31,000 bases of DNA, taken from NCBI GenBank assembly GCA_905221605.1, contig CAJNDS010002416.1, positions 211,624 to 242,623 of the forward strand. The letters run 5' to 3'. A program made the position numbers and the translations under genes. This document shows, piece after piece, positions 15,646 to 23,811 of this stretch. Position 1 is the stretch's first letter, and each line of letters begins with the position of its first letter. The DNA is from Symbiodinium natans (lineage: Eukaryota > Sar > Dinophyceae > Suessiales > Symbiodiniaceae). A model generated the notes under the pieces. It was not told the DNA's origin. It did not search any database and worked only from the letters and a program-made list of their open reading frames with translations.

Positions 15646-15702
15646 CTAAACCCTAAACCCTAAACCCTAAACCCTAAACCCTAAACCCTAAACCCTAAAC
15701 CC
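15646..15702 (-). repeat. Interstitial array (CCCTAAA)n
   Basis: About eight units ending in CCCCAG, which serves as the acceptor of the next exon. Confidence 0.95.
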
Positions 15703-15705
15703 CAG

Positions 15706-15788
15706 AAGAGCGTCCAAGATAAGGTCGGCAACACCTTGCGGCGCCTCCTCTCGGTTCTTGCCCGCCACATGGATCTGGCTTGGCCCAG
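15706..15788 (+). CDS. Candidate exon, basic/leucine-rich unknown
   Basis: Acceptor CTAAACCCCAG (15705), phase 0; GC donor GCAGGA at 15789. Reads KSVQDKVGNTLRRLLSVLAR, HMDLAWP. Looks helical. Shifted by one base the island is also open, so the frame is not proven. Confidence 0.52.
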
Positions 15789-15810
15789 GCAGGAAGTTGG
15801 TGCTTGCTTG

Positions 15811-15908
15811 GGGTTTAGGGTTTAGGGTTTAGGGTTTAGGGTTTAGGGTTTAGGGTTTAGGGTTTAGGGTTTAGGGTTTAGGGTTTAGGGTTTAGGGTTT
15901 AGGGTTTA
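15811..15908 (+). repeat. Interstitial array (TTTAGGG)n
   Basis: About fourteen perfect units. Confidence 0.95.
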
Positions 15909-16493
15909 TTCGGGTTTGAGGGGTAGGGTTTGGGGAGGTTGTGGTCGTTTTATGTTTGTTTTTTATGATTTTTCAGTTTGTTTATAGGGTTCAGGGTCTA
16001 GGGACCTCTGGTTGCGAATCCCTCAACCGTGAAGCTCGAAACGCCACAGAATCTAGGGGTTTCCCTACACTCTAAACCCTAAACTCTATAAAACCTAAAC
16101 CCTAAACCCTAAACCAAAAAACACCGTAGTGGGCTCAAGGCCTTGCAGGTCCCGGGGTCCTGTTTTAGGGTTTTAGGGTACCCCAATGTTGGGTTTTTTG
16201 TTTTGGGGATTCCTTTCTACAAGGGTTTAGGGTTTTAGGGTTCAGGGGTTAGTAGCTAGCACCGATGTGCCCTCGATGACCGTGATACGGTCGCTGCGTT
16301 ACGAAGACCCCCGAAGCTACTGAACTGCCAGCTTCCTCGGCCGCACAGCAAGCCCAGGGCCTGCAATCCTCGACTGGGACCCAGAGAGTAGGCGCTTAAA
16401 CCTTGGGGTTTAGGGTTTAGGGTTTAGGGTTGTAAGGTTTAGGGTTTAGGGTTAAGGGTTTATTCCTTTTTTTGAGGGTTGGGGTTCCCTTAG
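15909..16493. other. Mixed unique and degenerate telomeric sequence
   Basis: The GC-rich island at 16256-16398 is open in several frames (for example EATELPASSAAQQAQGLQSS, and TASFLGRTASPGPAILDWDP), so it may contain an exon, but I cannot choose. The rest is intron-like. Confidence 0.4.
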
Positions 16494-16576
16494 AATCCTG
16501 CACCGACGGTGTGGTCACATTCAAGCTGCTGGTGCTATACTCTGCTCGGGGTCTGAGACAAGATGGACCTTTTAGG
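16494..16576 (+). CDS. Candidate exon with donor inside a telomere array
   Basis: Acceptor GTTCCCTTAG (16493). Two bases then SCTDGVVTFKLLVLYSARGL, RQDGPFR. The donor GTTTAG (16577) is the first telomere unit, so part of the first TTTAGGG contributes to the last codons. Good composition. Confidence 0.48.
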
Positions 16577-16802
16577 GTTTAGGGTTTAGGGTTTAGGGTT
16601 TAGGGTTTAGGGTTTAGGGTTGCACGCCCCTGGAAGGTTGTCTCGGTTGGACATGCCAGTGAGGTTGGCTGTTGGAAGGTCCTGCTCCCTCCTGGAGTCA
16701 ATTTGAGTCAATGCCACAACAGACAGTTACAAGACTGATCCCAGGACTGTTACATGGGTGGTTGTCAAAATCACGGTCCCGATTTTCCCCCCCCCCCCCC
16801 CC

Positions 16803-16920
16803 TATTACAATACGGCACCTGATATTTACAGGGTGCCCAAAAAAAACTATGGTCCCTTTTTTTTGGATCAATATTATAGTACGGCACCTAATCTTTCTAG
16901 GTTACCCCAAAGGGGGGTCA
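16803..16920 (+). repeat. Degenerate tandem duplication, period about 69
   Basis: TATTACAATACGGCACCTGA (16803) and TATTATAGTACGGCACCTAA (16872) start two diverged copies, preceded by a run of about 14 C. Overlapping sense ORFs across it look accidental. Confidence 0.7.
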
Positions 16921-16988
16921 TAATTTGGACAGCCACCCACATGAGTCTTTGGCCAGGCTCGGGACTGTAAAAGCGCACACGTCCCAAG

Positions 16989-17059
16989 GCCAAGGCCTCA
17001 AACTCATCGCCACTGGCGACCCCGAGCATGGCATCATGGCCTTCCGCAAGCTCACCTTG
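16989..17059 (+). CDS. Candidate exon, unknown
   Basis: Acceptor ACGTCCCAAG (about 16988); donor GTTTAG at 17060, the start of a TTTAGGG array. Reads QGLKLIATGDPEHGIMAFRK then LTL, ending in phase 0. GDPEHGIMAF is balanced and protein-like. Confidence 0.5.
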
Positions 17060-17099
17060 GTTTAGGGTTTAGGGTTTAGGGTTTAGGGTTTAGGGTTTT

Positions 17100-17158
17100 A
17101 AGCCAAAAAAAGGGGTACTGTGCCCTTTCTATTCTTGGGTTACTCCTGGGTCTAGTGA
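17100..17158. mobile_element. Fragment of hairpin family 2
   Basis: CCAAAAAAAGGGGTACTG...CTCCTGGGTCTAG resembles the right halves of the elements at 19937, 24335 and 30610. Confidence 0.5.
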
Positions 17159-17159
17159 A

Positions 17160-17590
17160 CTTTGCCCTTTAGTGACCCTAGCTCCCCCGGTCTCCCTGGC
17201 CTAAAACTCTCCCATCCCACAAAAGTGCCCCCCTGAGCCTCAACCACCCAACATCCCCCAACTGCCTCCCGTAAACCCTGCAACCGTCAAGCTGAGACCC
17301 TAAACCTCTAGGAGCCCTACGTGCGCTCCGAGCCCTAAACTTGTAATTCAGAACCCCTAAACCCTTGTGCACCTTCACTACAAAGGCCCTTAGCCCCATA
17401 AACTCTTCTAAAGCACGACAGGGCCCTCTGTCGAGCACGATGAAGCTCATAAGCCCTACAGCGCCATAAAGCCCGAAAGAGCACCATAAAGCCCCCCAAA
17501 CCCTACACCCTAACCCTAAACCCTAAACCCTACACCCTACACCCTACACCCTAAACCCTAAACCCTAAACCCTAAACTCCCCAAAACCCC
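17160..17590. other. Degenerate C-rich sequence, no gene supported
   Basis: Many CCCTAAA-derived words. The 90-codon minus-strand ORF lacks a family or splice signals. A CCCTACA/CCCTAAA array fills 17500-17580. Confidence 0.5.
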
Positions 17591-17598
17591 TTCCACAG

Positions 17599-17657
17599 GC
17601 TTGCTTTTGGGCCACCCGAGGCTGACCGGCCAAAGCTTTCTGTGTGTTCTTGAAGCC
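17599..17657 (+). CDS. Candidate exon, hydrophobic unknown
   Basis: Acceptor CCCCTTCCACAG (17598). Two bases then LLLGHPRLTGQSFLCVLEA before TAA. AAGGGTCCATGTACC, an end of hairpin family 1, follows immediately, so an element may have landed at the exon edge. Confidence 0.42.
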
Positions 17658-17681
17658 TAAGGGTCCATGTACCATATTTCT

Positions 17682-17785
17682 ATTGGGTTTAGGGTTTAGG
17701 GTTTAGGGTTTAGGTTTAGGGTTTAGGGTTTAGGGTTTAGGGTTTAGGGTTTAGGGTTTAGGGTTTAGGGTTTAGGGTTTAGGAT
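17682..17785 (+). repeat. Interstitial array (TTTAGGG)n
   Basis: About fifteen units with one truncated. Degenerate G-strand sequence continues to 18070. Confidence 0.95.
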
Positions 17786-18072
17786 TTACTCGTCCTGATA
17801 CCCAGGGCATTTCCTGGGTTTCAGGGGTTAAGGGTCTTTTCAGGGTTTAGGGTTTAGGTTTAGGACTTGAGTGTTACGGGGCTTTTTCCAGGGTTAGTTG
17901 TTTAGGGGCGTTTTCAGGGTTTAGGGTCCAGGAGCTGGGGGCTTAGGGTTTAGGAGCTCGAGGGCTCAGGGTGGAGGGGTCTCCTCAGGGTTTAGGGTTC
18001 AGGGGCTTGAGGGTTTGGGGTTGAGGGGTGTTCTTTTTCAGGGTAGAGGGTTGAGGGGCTTGAGGGTCCTTT

Positions 18073-18130
18073 CTAAACCCTAAACCCTAAACCCTAAACC
18101 CTAAACCCTAAACCCTAAACCCTAAACCCT
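18073..18130 (-). repeat. Interstitial array (CCCTAAA)n
   Basis: About eight units, inverted relative to the preceding G-strand block. Confidence 0.95.
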
Positions 18131-18131
18131 A

Positions 18132-18188
18132 ATCTTCATGCATGAGCCCTCGGCCCTTCATCAGGGCCAGCTCTTGAGGGATGTTGAC
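18132..18188 (-). CDS. Possible minus-strand exon
   Basis: On the minus strand, after GGGCTTAG, the frame reads VNIPQELALMKGRGLMHED. It is more protein-like than the sense frames. It stands alone among + strand candidates, so it is doubtful. Confidence 0.3.
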
Positions 18189-18230
18189 ACCCCTAAGCCC
18201 TAACCTATAGTTTCGTTACTAGCTACCAAG

Positions 18231-18315
18231 TGCTTAGGGTTTAGGGTTTAGGGTTTAGGGTTTAGGGTTTAGGGTTTAGGGTTTACGGTTTACGGTTTAC
18301 GGTTTACGGTTTAGG
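18231..18315 (+). repeat. (TTTAGGG)n then (GGTTTAC)n
   Basis: Seven TTTAGGG, then four or five TTTACGG units, a homogenised variant, then TTTAGGG again. Confidence 0.95.
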
Positions 18316-18321
18316 GTTCCT

Positions 18322-18436
18322 TTACTACTAGTTGCTTAAAAACCCCGGAAAATGAGAAGTAATTGTCCTTATTGAGGGCAACATAGGGAGTATTGTTTTT
18401 AATTCCTTTGGGGTTCTTAAGCAAATAGTAGCTAGG
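18322..18436. mobile_element. MITE-like hairpin element
   Basis: CTACTAGTTGCTTAAAAACC at the left and GGTTCTTAAGCAAATAGTAG at the right are imperfect inverted repeats of about 22 bp. AT-rich and non-coding; inserted at the edge of the TTTACGG array. Confidence 0.7.
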
Positions 18437-18977
18437 TAGGCCCTTGGGACATTTTATTTTTTGGGCTTCAAGAGGATCATATTTAGAATTATCTTTCAGA
18501 GAGTCTTAAGGGCCATCCCTCCCTGAACCCCGAAACCCCCCCAACGCCAAACCCTCTGCCCCCTGCGCCCTCCCGCCGGAAAGTAGGTGCAGAGCGGGTA
18601 AATGGCAGACCCCACCCTGGCAGGTGGATAGGGTGCTGAAAATCCTGCCATCGCGCCTCGCCTGCACTTCAGGGGGTTCGGGTTAGTTTAGGATAGGGTT
18701 AGCATGGCTCATGGGTTTAGGGGTTTAGGGGCTTTAGGGGCTGCAGGGTTCATGGGTTTAAGGGTTTAGGGTTTAGGGTATGTTGAGAACCCATGGACAG
18801 CTCCAATAAAGACATCTTCGAAGCCCAAGCCACCTAGAGGAGGGGTCTAGGGCTTCGGGTCCATGTAAGTTCCACCAGTGGGGATTCTATCATGTTGGGG
18901 CGATTTTTGGGTGGGCCTACTATTTCGGGGTTTACGGCGTAGGGTGTAGGGTTTGCACTCTGCAAGCTCGAGAAGCC
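18437..18977. other. Unique and degenerate G-strand sequence
   Basis: A possible weak hairpin at 18578-18668 (GTAGGTGCAGAGCGGG / CGCCTCGCCTGCACTTC). No exon supported. Confidence 0.4.
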
Positions 18978-19075
18978 CCCTAAACCCTTAAACCCTAAAC
19001 CCTAAACCCTAAACCCTAAACCCTCAACCCTAAACCCTAAACCCTAAACCCTAAACCCTAAACCCTACACCCTAA
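18978..19075 (-). repeat. Interstitial array (CCCTAAA)n
   Basis: About thirteen units, including CCCTCAA and CCCTACA. Confidence 0.95.
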
Positions 19076-19120
19076 CAGAAAGAAGATGACAAAAACCAAA
19101 CTTCTTCGCGAGGCGGGCAG

Positions 19121-19188
19121 ATCTGGAAACGGCCGTAGAGTCCCTTGCTGCGCCCGAGGCTACCGGGCCCCTGCCTGCGGGCTTAGAG
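19121..19188 (+). CDS. Candidate exon, Ala/Glu/Pro-rich
   Basis: Acceptor CGAGGCGGGCAG (19120). Two bases then LETAVESLAAPEATGPLPAG, LE. A second frame (TKTKLLREAGRSGNGRRVPC) is also open. The acceptor favours the first. Confidence 0.45.
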
Positions 19189-19199
19189 TTTTAGGATGG

Positions 19200-19440
19200 T
19201 AGGGTTTAAGGGTTTAGGGTTTAGGGTTTAGGGTTTAGGGTTTAGTGGGGTTTAAGGGTTTAGGGTGTTCAGAGGACTTAGAGTTTTAGGATTGTAGGGG
19301 TTAGTGGGGTTTAGGGTTTAGGGTGTTCAGGGTTTAGGGTTTAGGGTTTGGGGTGTTCAGGGTTTCAGGACTTAGAGTTTTGGGATTGTAGGGTTTAGTA
19401 GGGTTTAGGGTTTAGGGTGTTCAGGGTTTTTAGGGTCTGG
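19200..19440 (+). repeat. Higher-order G-strand repeat
   Basis: The phrase GACTTAGAGTTTTAGGATTG with GGGTGTTCAGGG recurs three times (about 19190, 19270, 19370), a telomere-derived unit of roughly 80-100 bp. Confidence 0.75.
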
Positions 19441-19936
19441 AGGGGTGGTTTTTGAGGTTTAGGGAATAATTAGGGTTTCAGGGTGTAGGGTCCCAAAGTA
19501 CCCTGTTTGACATTTGTCTGCGGGGTAACCCCCCGTAAACCGCCAAATAAGGGACATACATGGAACGGTTGCGTGTAGTCAGAATATCTACGCTCTACTT
19601 GAAGCTTCATGGTTGCGCGTAAGCAGGGTCGTGGGGCGTCATATGTGGATGTTAACTGAACACAAAACCCTGGAACCTGTTAGGAGAGTCTGAATGTAGG
19701 GGTTCATTTATGGGCCTTAAGGAAAACCCTGAACTCTAAACCCTAAACCCTAAACCCTAAACTCCTAAGTAAGAGCCTCCTAGGGTAAGCTTGGTTTTGG
19801 CATGCAGGTCGACTGGGAGCCTCCTTTTCAGGCACTGCTCGTGCCGTTGCTGGGCGGAGAAGTACCAGAGTCATCAGAGCTTCAAGAGTGCGGTTTAGTG
19901 TTTATGGTCTAGGGCTTAGGGTTTAGGGTTTAGGGC
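19441..19936. other. Unique sequence, no gene supported
   Basis: Contains one CCCTAAA block (19735-19760) and otherwise unremarkable DNA. Confidence 0.45.
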
Positions 19937-20054
19937 TACTAGGACCCAGAGTAGGGCCCAATTTCCTTTTTTTTAGGGTGTGGGTCCCCTTCGAACCCTC
20001 TTTAAACAAAAAAAGGGCACCCTTTTTCTTCCTAGGTGGCTCTTGGGTCTAGGC
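19937..20054. mobile_element. Hairpin element, family 2
   Basis: Left CTAGGACCCAGAGTAGGGCC and right GGTGGCTCTTGGGTCTAG are imperfect inverted ends. The interior CTTTAAACAAAAAAAGGGCA and ACCCTTTTTCTTCCTAGG are shared with 24335-24452 and 30610-30718. Confidence 0.65.
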
Positions 20055-20311
20055 TGTGGTTTGGGGCTTGTGAGGGTTTAGGGGTTGAGGGTTTAGGGTT
20101 TAGGGTTTAGGGTGTTTTGGGGTTCCTCACATACTAGGATCCCCTCCTCTGGGGAATGAAGCCCCGTGCCCGCTTAGAATATTCAGGGAGGTCCCTAAAC
20201 AAAACACCTAACCGTCCGAACTCCCGAACATCTCCTCACTATAAAGTAGAAAACCCTAAACCCTAAACCCTAAACCCTAAACCCAGGGTTCACTTGGTCT
20301 CTCAAGCGTCA

Positions 20312-20392
20312 TCATGTGCCCCGCGGCCTAATGTCGCCATCGCTCCGGGCGATAATCTTGATCGCGCAGTTCAGCAGGTTGACTTCGTAGCA
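20312..20392 (-). CDS. Possible minus-strand exon
   Basis: The minus strand reads CYEVNLLNCAIKIIARSDGD then IRPRGT to a stop at 20312. Composition is strikingly protein-like. The + strand is also open (HHVPRGLMSPSLRAIILIAQ), so strand is unresolved. Confidence 0.4.
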   Translation of the reverse strand, partial: CYEVNLLNCAIKIIARSDGDIRPRGT

Positions 20393-20393
20393 G

Positions 20394-20500
20394 TGTAGGC
20401 AGCCTTTTTAACCTTTTTGGGGTAATAGGATCCGCTTAGTAGTGGTGTAGGTAGCCTTTGAGCCTTGTTGGGGAAATATGACCCCTTAGAATCCCAAAGG
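20394..20500 (+). repeat. Tandem duplication, period about 49
   Basis: GTGTAGGCAGCC...GGATCCGCTTAGTA is followed by GTGTAGGTAGCC...GACCCCTTAGAA, two diverged copies. Confidence 0.65.
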
Positions 20501-20639
20501 TTAACCTTTAGTTGCCCCAGGTACTGGACGACTACCCTAACTAAACCCTAAACCCTAAACCCTAAACCCTCGTGACATGGGCCTCAACCCTTAAACCCTG
20601 AAGTCCCCCCAAAGCTCTCACAACCCCATAAGCCGTATA

Positions 20640-20900
20640 GACCCTATTTACCCTACATAAACCTATAAACTCTACATAAAGCCTAAATACCGTATAAACC
20701 CTACAAACCCTGCATAAACCCTATAACCCCTACATAAAGCCTATAATATAGATCCTATATACCCTACATAAACCCTGTAAACCCTACATAAACCCTATAC
20801 AAACCCTACATAGACCCTACATAAACCCTGTAAAAACCCTCTAACCCCTGTAAACTCTGCATAAACCCCATATAAACCCTACTTGTAAAACCCTACAAAC
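20640..20900 (-). repeat. Degenerate array of CCCTACATAAA and relatives
   Basis: Some fifteen to twenty CCCTACATAAAC / CCCTATAAAC / CCCTGTAAAC words: a telomere-derived satellite-like tract with lengthened units. Confidence 0.85.
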
Positions 20901-20992
20901 CCTAAACTCTCTCAAGCCCCTAAACCCTAAACCCTAAACCCTAAACCCTAAACCCTAAACCCTAAACCCTAAACCCTAAACTCTCTCAAGCC
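20900..20992 (-). repeat. CCCTAAA array bounded by an exact 19-bp direct repeat
   Basis: CCCTAAACTCTCTCAAGCC occurs at 20900-20918 and 20974-20992 with about eight CCCTAAA units between. The second copy supplies the splice acceptor CTCTCTCAAG of the next exon. Confidence 0.9.
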
Positions 20993-21057
20993 GACAAGCC
21001 CCCAAGGATTGCGCCAGCAAATGGGGAGGCCAGCGAAGCCGCGGCTCGGTCTGGAAA
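20991..21057 (+). CDS. Candidate internal exon (chain 5, first piece)
   Basis: Acceptor CTCTCTCAAG (20990); donor GTTAGG at 21058 in the first telomere word. Two bases then DKPPRIAPANGEASEAAARS, G, leaving AA. Looks like a disordered Pro/Ala/Glu linker. Phase fits 21590. Confidence 0.55.
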
Positions 21058-21058
21058 G

Positions 21059-21178
21059 TTAGGGTTTAGGGTTTAGGGTTTGGGGTTTGGGGTTCGGGGT
21101 TCGGGGTTTGGGGTTTAGGGTTTAGGGTTCAGGGTTCAGGGTTCAGGGTTCGGGCTTCAGGGTTCAGGGTTCAGGGTG
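21059..21178 (+). repeat. G-strand array with TTTGGGG, TTCGGGG and TTCAGGG blocks
   Basis: Three variants, each in its own short tandem run. Confidence 0.9.
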
Positions 21179-21301
21179 GGAAACTCCGGGGATATCGGAG
21201 GGGACCATTTCAGAGGCAGACATTGTTGGAGGGGCTTTTGCCTGGTCTTAGGTTTTGCCTTAAGCCCGGGCGAACGGCACTCTTAGAAGGGGTGGCGCTC
21301 A

Positions 21302-21580
21302 ACCTTTAACCCTAAACCCTAAACCTGAAACCCTAAACCCTAAACCCTAAACCTGAAACCCTAAACCTTAAACCCTAAACCCTAAACCTGAGACCCTAAA
21401 CCCTAAACCCTAAACCTGAAACCCTAGACCCTTCACCTTGCGGGTGTTGCTCCTACTCCAGCCGCTTCTTCACTTCCCTCCAACTTCAGGGGTTCAGGGG
21501 TTCAGGGTTTGGGGTTTAGGGGTTTGGGGTTTAGGGTTTGGGGTTTAGGGTTTAGGGTTTAGGGTTTAGGGTTTAGGGAT
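21302..21580. repeat. C-strand array, unique spacer, G-strand array (inverted pair)
   Basis: CCCTAAA with CCTGAAA variants to about 21425. An island of about 60 bp at 21426-21485 reads TLRVLLLLQPLLHFPPTS in one frame, unconvincing. Then GGGTTTAG/GGGTTTGG to 21580. Confidence 0.85.
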
Positions 21581-21589
21581 ACCCTAAAG

Positions 21590-21667
21590 CCTGCGGCTGT
21601 CTAATCTGTACAACCGGCCTTGCGGCGACGCTGGCCGCATTGCCTGCGGACACCCTCCCACACACCA
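21590..21667 (+). CDS. Candidate exon interrupted by an insert (chain 5, second piece)
   Basis: Acceptor ATACCCTAAAG (21589). One base then LRLSNLYNRPCGDAGRIACG, HPPTH, leaving CA before donor GTCTGG at 21668. Entry phase matches 21057. Another frame (CGCLICTTGLAATLAALPAD) is open too; I prefer the first for phase and composition. Confidence 0.5.
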
Positions 21668-21838
21668 GTCTGGTTGAAGCTGAATGAGTACACTTTACAC
21701 TTTAGGGGTTTCGGGTTTTGGGCTTGCGGTTGGCGGTTTGCGGTTTAGGGTTTAGGGTTTATAATATTATAATCCCCTTTAGAACTGAAAGTGTGCACTT
21801 TGGGGGGGGGGGGGGTTCTTATGAACTCAGCAAGTAAG
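21668..21838. mobile_element. Introner-like insert between 14-bp direct repeats
   Basis: AGTCTGGTTGAAGC occurs exactly at 21667-21680 and 21839-21852. The intervening sequence has imperfect inverted ends (GTACACTTTACACTTTAGGGG / CCCCTTTAGAACTGAAAGTGTGCACTTT), TTTAGGG words and a 14-nt G run, and ends CAGCAAGTAAG. It can be read as a GT...AG intron of 171 nt. Confidence 0.65.
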
Positions 21839-21880
21839 AGTCTGGTTGAAGCCCGATCCATCCGAAGCCCTAAGCCCGCC
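21839..21880 (+). CDS. Continuation of interrupted exon (chain 5, third piece)
   Basis: With acceptor AGTAAG (21838) the frame continues VWLKPDPSEALSPP. The end is unclear: GC donors are possible before the CCCTAAA array at 21895. Confidence 0.4.
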
Positions 21881-21937
21881 TTTAGCCCTGAACTCTAAAC
21901 CCTAAACCCTAAACCCTAAACCCTAAACCCTGAAAAG

Positions 21938-22007
21938 GTGCTTCTCCTCCGGATCTCGCACATGCCTGGGGCCTCAGCCCTGTGCAGTTGTAGAGCATGA
22001 GCAGAAG
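21938..22007 (+). CDS. Candidate exon, cysteine-containing
   Basis: Acceptor CCCTGAAAAG (21937); donor GTTTTT at 22008. One base then CFSSGSRTCLGPQPCAVVEH, EQK in phase 0. Clear C-array/G-array flanks. Confidence 0.5.
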
Positions 22008-22302
22008 GTTTTTTGGGTTTAGGGTTTAGGGCTTAATTAGGGTTTAGGGCAAAGTTTATGGTGTAAGGTTTGGGTTGAGGGTTTAGGGTTGAGTTTAGGG
22101 CTTCAGGGTTTGGGGGCTTAGGGTTAAAGTTAGCATGTATGCCACACTACCCTCACCAGTAGGAGTGCTGTGTGTGTTCTTGTTTTGGCGCCGCCCTCAG
22201 AAGTAGGTGTGGTCTTGTTTCTTTCAGAGGTAGACTTCTTTTGTTTTCACTGCTCTTATTGGCTTTCTTACTAAAGTTAGCATTTTTTTTTGCTCGACCC
22301 AG

Positions 22303-22389
22303 GGTTCAAAACAACCATCCAGGATGCACATTTCTGACTAAGGATGCCCCTACAATGCAAAATCTCGACGGGAACATTTTCAGAATTTG
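22303..22389 (+). CDS. Candidate exon with canonical splice sites (chain 6, first piece)
   Basis: A pyrimidine-rich tract and TTTTGCTCGACCCAG (22302) precede it; donor GTAATG at 22390. One base then VQNNHPGCTFLTKDAPTMQN, LDGNIFRI, two bases left. Lower GC and excellent composition. The upstream 140 nt translate as leucine/phenylalanine-rich, but two CAG acceptors show this is more likely a pyrimidine tract than a membrane segment. Confidence 0.62.
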
Positions 22390-22552
22390 GTAATGAACGA
22401 GTTGTTCCGAGTATTTCTATATCTGCTTAACACCCTTGGGTTTCGTTATTATGGTGCTTTGGTCTGCCTTCGTTTCACACCATAGCAGTTCAGGGCTTGT
22501 GGGCTCCGGAACCTTGGAGGACCTTAGGTGTTCCCTGATACCCGCTTATGAG

Positions 22553-22606
22553 TGACATTCTGGAACCAGCTGGCAAATCCTATTCTGTGCGGGGGGACCT
22601 GTCTAG
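22553..22606 (+). CDS. Candidate exon (chain 6, second piece)
   Basis: Acceptor CGCTTATGAG (22552); GC donor GCTTTA at 22607. Joined to the previous piece it reads C then DILEPAGKSYSVRGDLS, two bases left. The intron 22390-22552 has no telomere repeats. Confidence 0.5.
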
Positions 22607-22724
22607 GCTTTAAGAAGCTTTGGAATCTGGGGGCGGAAGGCTTAGGGTTTAGGCCATTGTTTGTTGCTTGAAGACTTGGAGATTTAATTATGAGGGTATA
22701 AATGGCCATAGTGCGAGCGGGCAG

Positions 22725-22799
22725 GTGGGTTTCTCTTCAATTCGGCTGCATCTGGGGTGGGGGGGCCTTTTCATGTCATATAGATTTCACCAGAGAGCC
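22725..22799 (+). CDS. Candidate exon (chain 6, third piece)
   Basis: Acceptor GCGAGCGGGCAG (22724). One base then WVSLQFGCIWGGGAFSCHID, FTREP. The end is uncertain (GC donor GCAAAT at 22800 suggested). The frame stays open across the join with 22606. Confidence 0.5.
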
Positions 22800-23032
22800 G
22801 CAAATCCCGAACCCCTAGAATCCGAAAGCCCCAAACCCTCAACCCTGAGCCTTCAGCCCCAAAACCCAAGAACCCCTAAAACCCCCCCCCCTAAAAGCCT
22901 AAAAATCCTAAAAAAAAACCCAAAAAAGCCAAACCCCAAAACGCTAACACCCAAAAACCCAAAGCCCGAAACCGACATCCATAAACCCTAAACCCTAAGC
23001 CCTAATCCCGAAACCCCAAGCCCTAAACCTTT
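22800..23032 (-). repeat. Degenerate CCCAAAA/CCCTAAA sequence
   Basis: Proline/lysine-rich chance ORFs on the + strand come from CCCAAAAA words. Confidence 0.8.
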
Positions 23033-23044
23033 CCGCCCTTGAAG

Positions 23045-23102
23045 GATCTCCGATGGCTTCTCCATCGTGCCTTGGCTGACGAGGGCTGGAGAGTGTGTCA
23101 GG
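23045..23102 (+). CDS. Candidate internal exon (chain 7, first piece)
   Basis: Acceptor CCGCCCTTGAAG (23044); donor GTTTGA at 23103. Reads DLRWLLHRALADEGWRVCQ plus one base. Phase-compatible with 26191, although other exons may lie between. Confidence 0.55.
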
Positions 23103-23240
23103 GTTTGAGGGTTTCAGGGGTTTGAGGGTTTTGAGGGTTTTGAGGGTTCGAGGGTTGTTGAAGGTTTTTAGTGGTTGAGGGTTTTGAGGGTTTTTGAGGG
23201 TCTTGAGGGTTTCGAGGGTTTGAGGGCTTCAGGGTTTTCA
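23103..23240 (+). repeat. (GGGTTTTGA)n-type array
   Basis: Nine to ten diverged GGGTTTGAG/GGGTTTTGAG units, a telomere-derived variant that encodes proline-rich chance ORFs on the minus strand. Confidence 0.85.
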
Positions 23241-23314
23241 AGATGATTGGAGGCCTTGAGGCTTGAGATTTAGAGGGTGTAGGGCAGTGCCCAGGGTCTA
23301 GGTGTTGAGGGTTG

Positions 23315-23479
23315 GCTCCGAAGTTTGCGGGCTTACGGAGGGTTGGGTCAAAGCATGAGATCCTCTGCTTGGTGGGGCCTTTGTGGCAGACTAGGGGTGC
23401 GGCAGCTTCTGGACAGCATGGACACGCTACGATACATCCAAAAGTTTGGGGGCTCATGATGTGTATCAATACCCCTCCC
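23315..23479 (+). CDS. Doubtful exon
   Basis: The sense frame contains GSKHEILCLVGPLWQTRGAA and the antisense frame is open as well. Unlike other candidates it lies in G-array-to-C-array (intron-like) orientation. Confidence 0.22.
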
Positions 23480-23697
23480 GCCCTAAACCCCAGCCCTAAA
23501 CCCTAAACCCTAAAAACCCTAAACCCGAAGCCCTGTGCTTCACAAGGCCTGTAACCCGCAAAACGCCCCAAAGGCCTGTAACCCCATAAAAGGCCCGACG
23601 GCGAAGGAGCCAACATGAGAGACTATGGCCCTTTTTCGTTTCGCTCTCTCTCTCTCTCTCCCATAAACCCTTTGGGAGTGGAGGCCCCAAGCCCTGG

Positions 23698-23795
23698 TAG
23701 GGTTTAGGGTTTAGGGTTCTGGGTTTAGGGTTTAGGGTTTAGGGTTCTGGGTTTAGGGTTTAGGGTTTAGGGGGTTTAGAGTTTGGGGTTTAGGG
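23698..23795 (+). repeat. Interstitial array (TTTAGGG)n with TTCTGGG
   Basis: The phrase TTTAGGGTTCTGGG repeats. A (CT)n tract lies just before it at about 23645-23660. Confidence 0.9.
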
Positions 23796-23811
23796 TTATA
23801 GAGACGCTCAG

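Noticed and set aside
22163-22302. Membrane-anchor N-terminus encoded before 22303
   Set aside because: The Leu/Phe-rich frame has no ATG and coincides with pyrimidine tracts ending in CAG, as expected of an intron 3' end.
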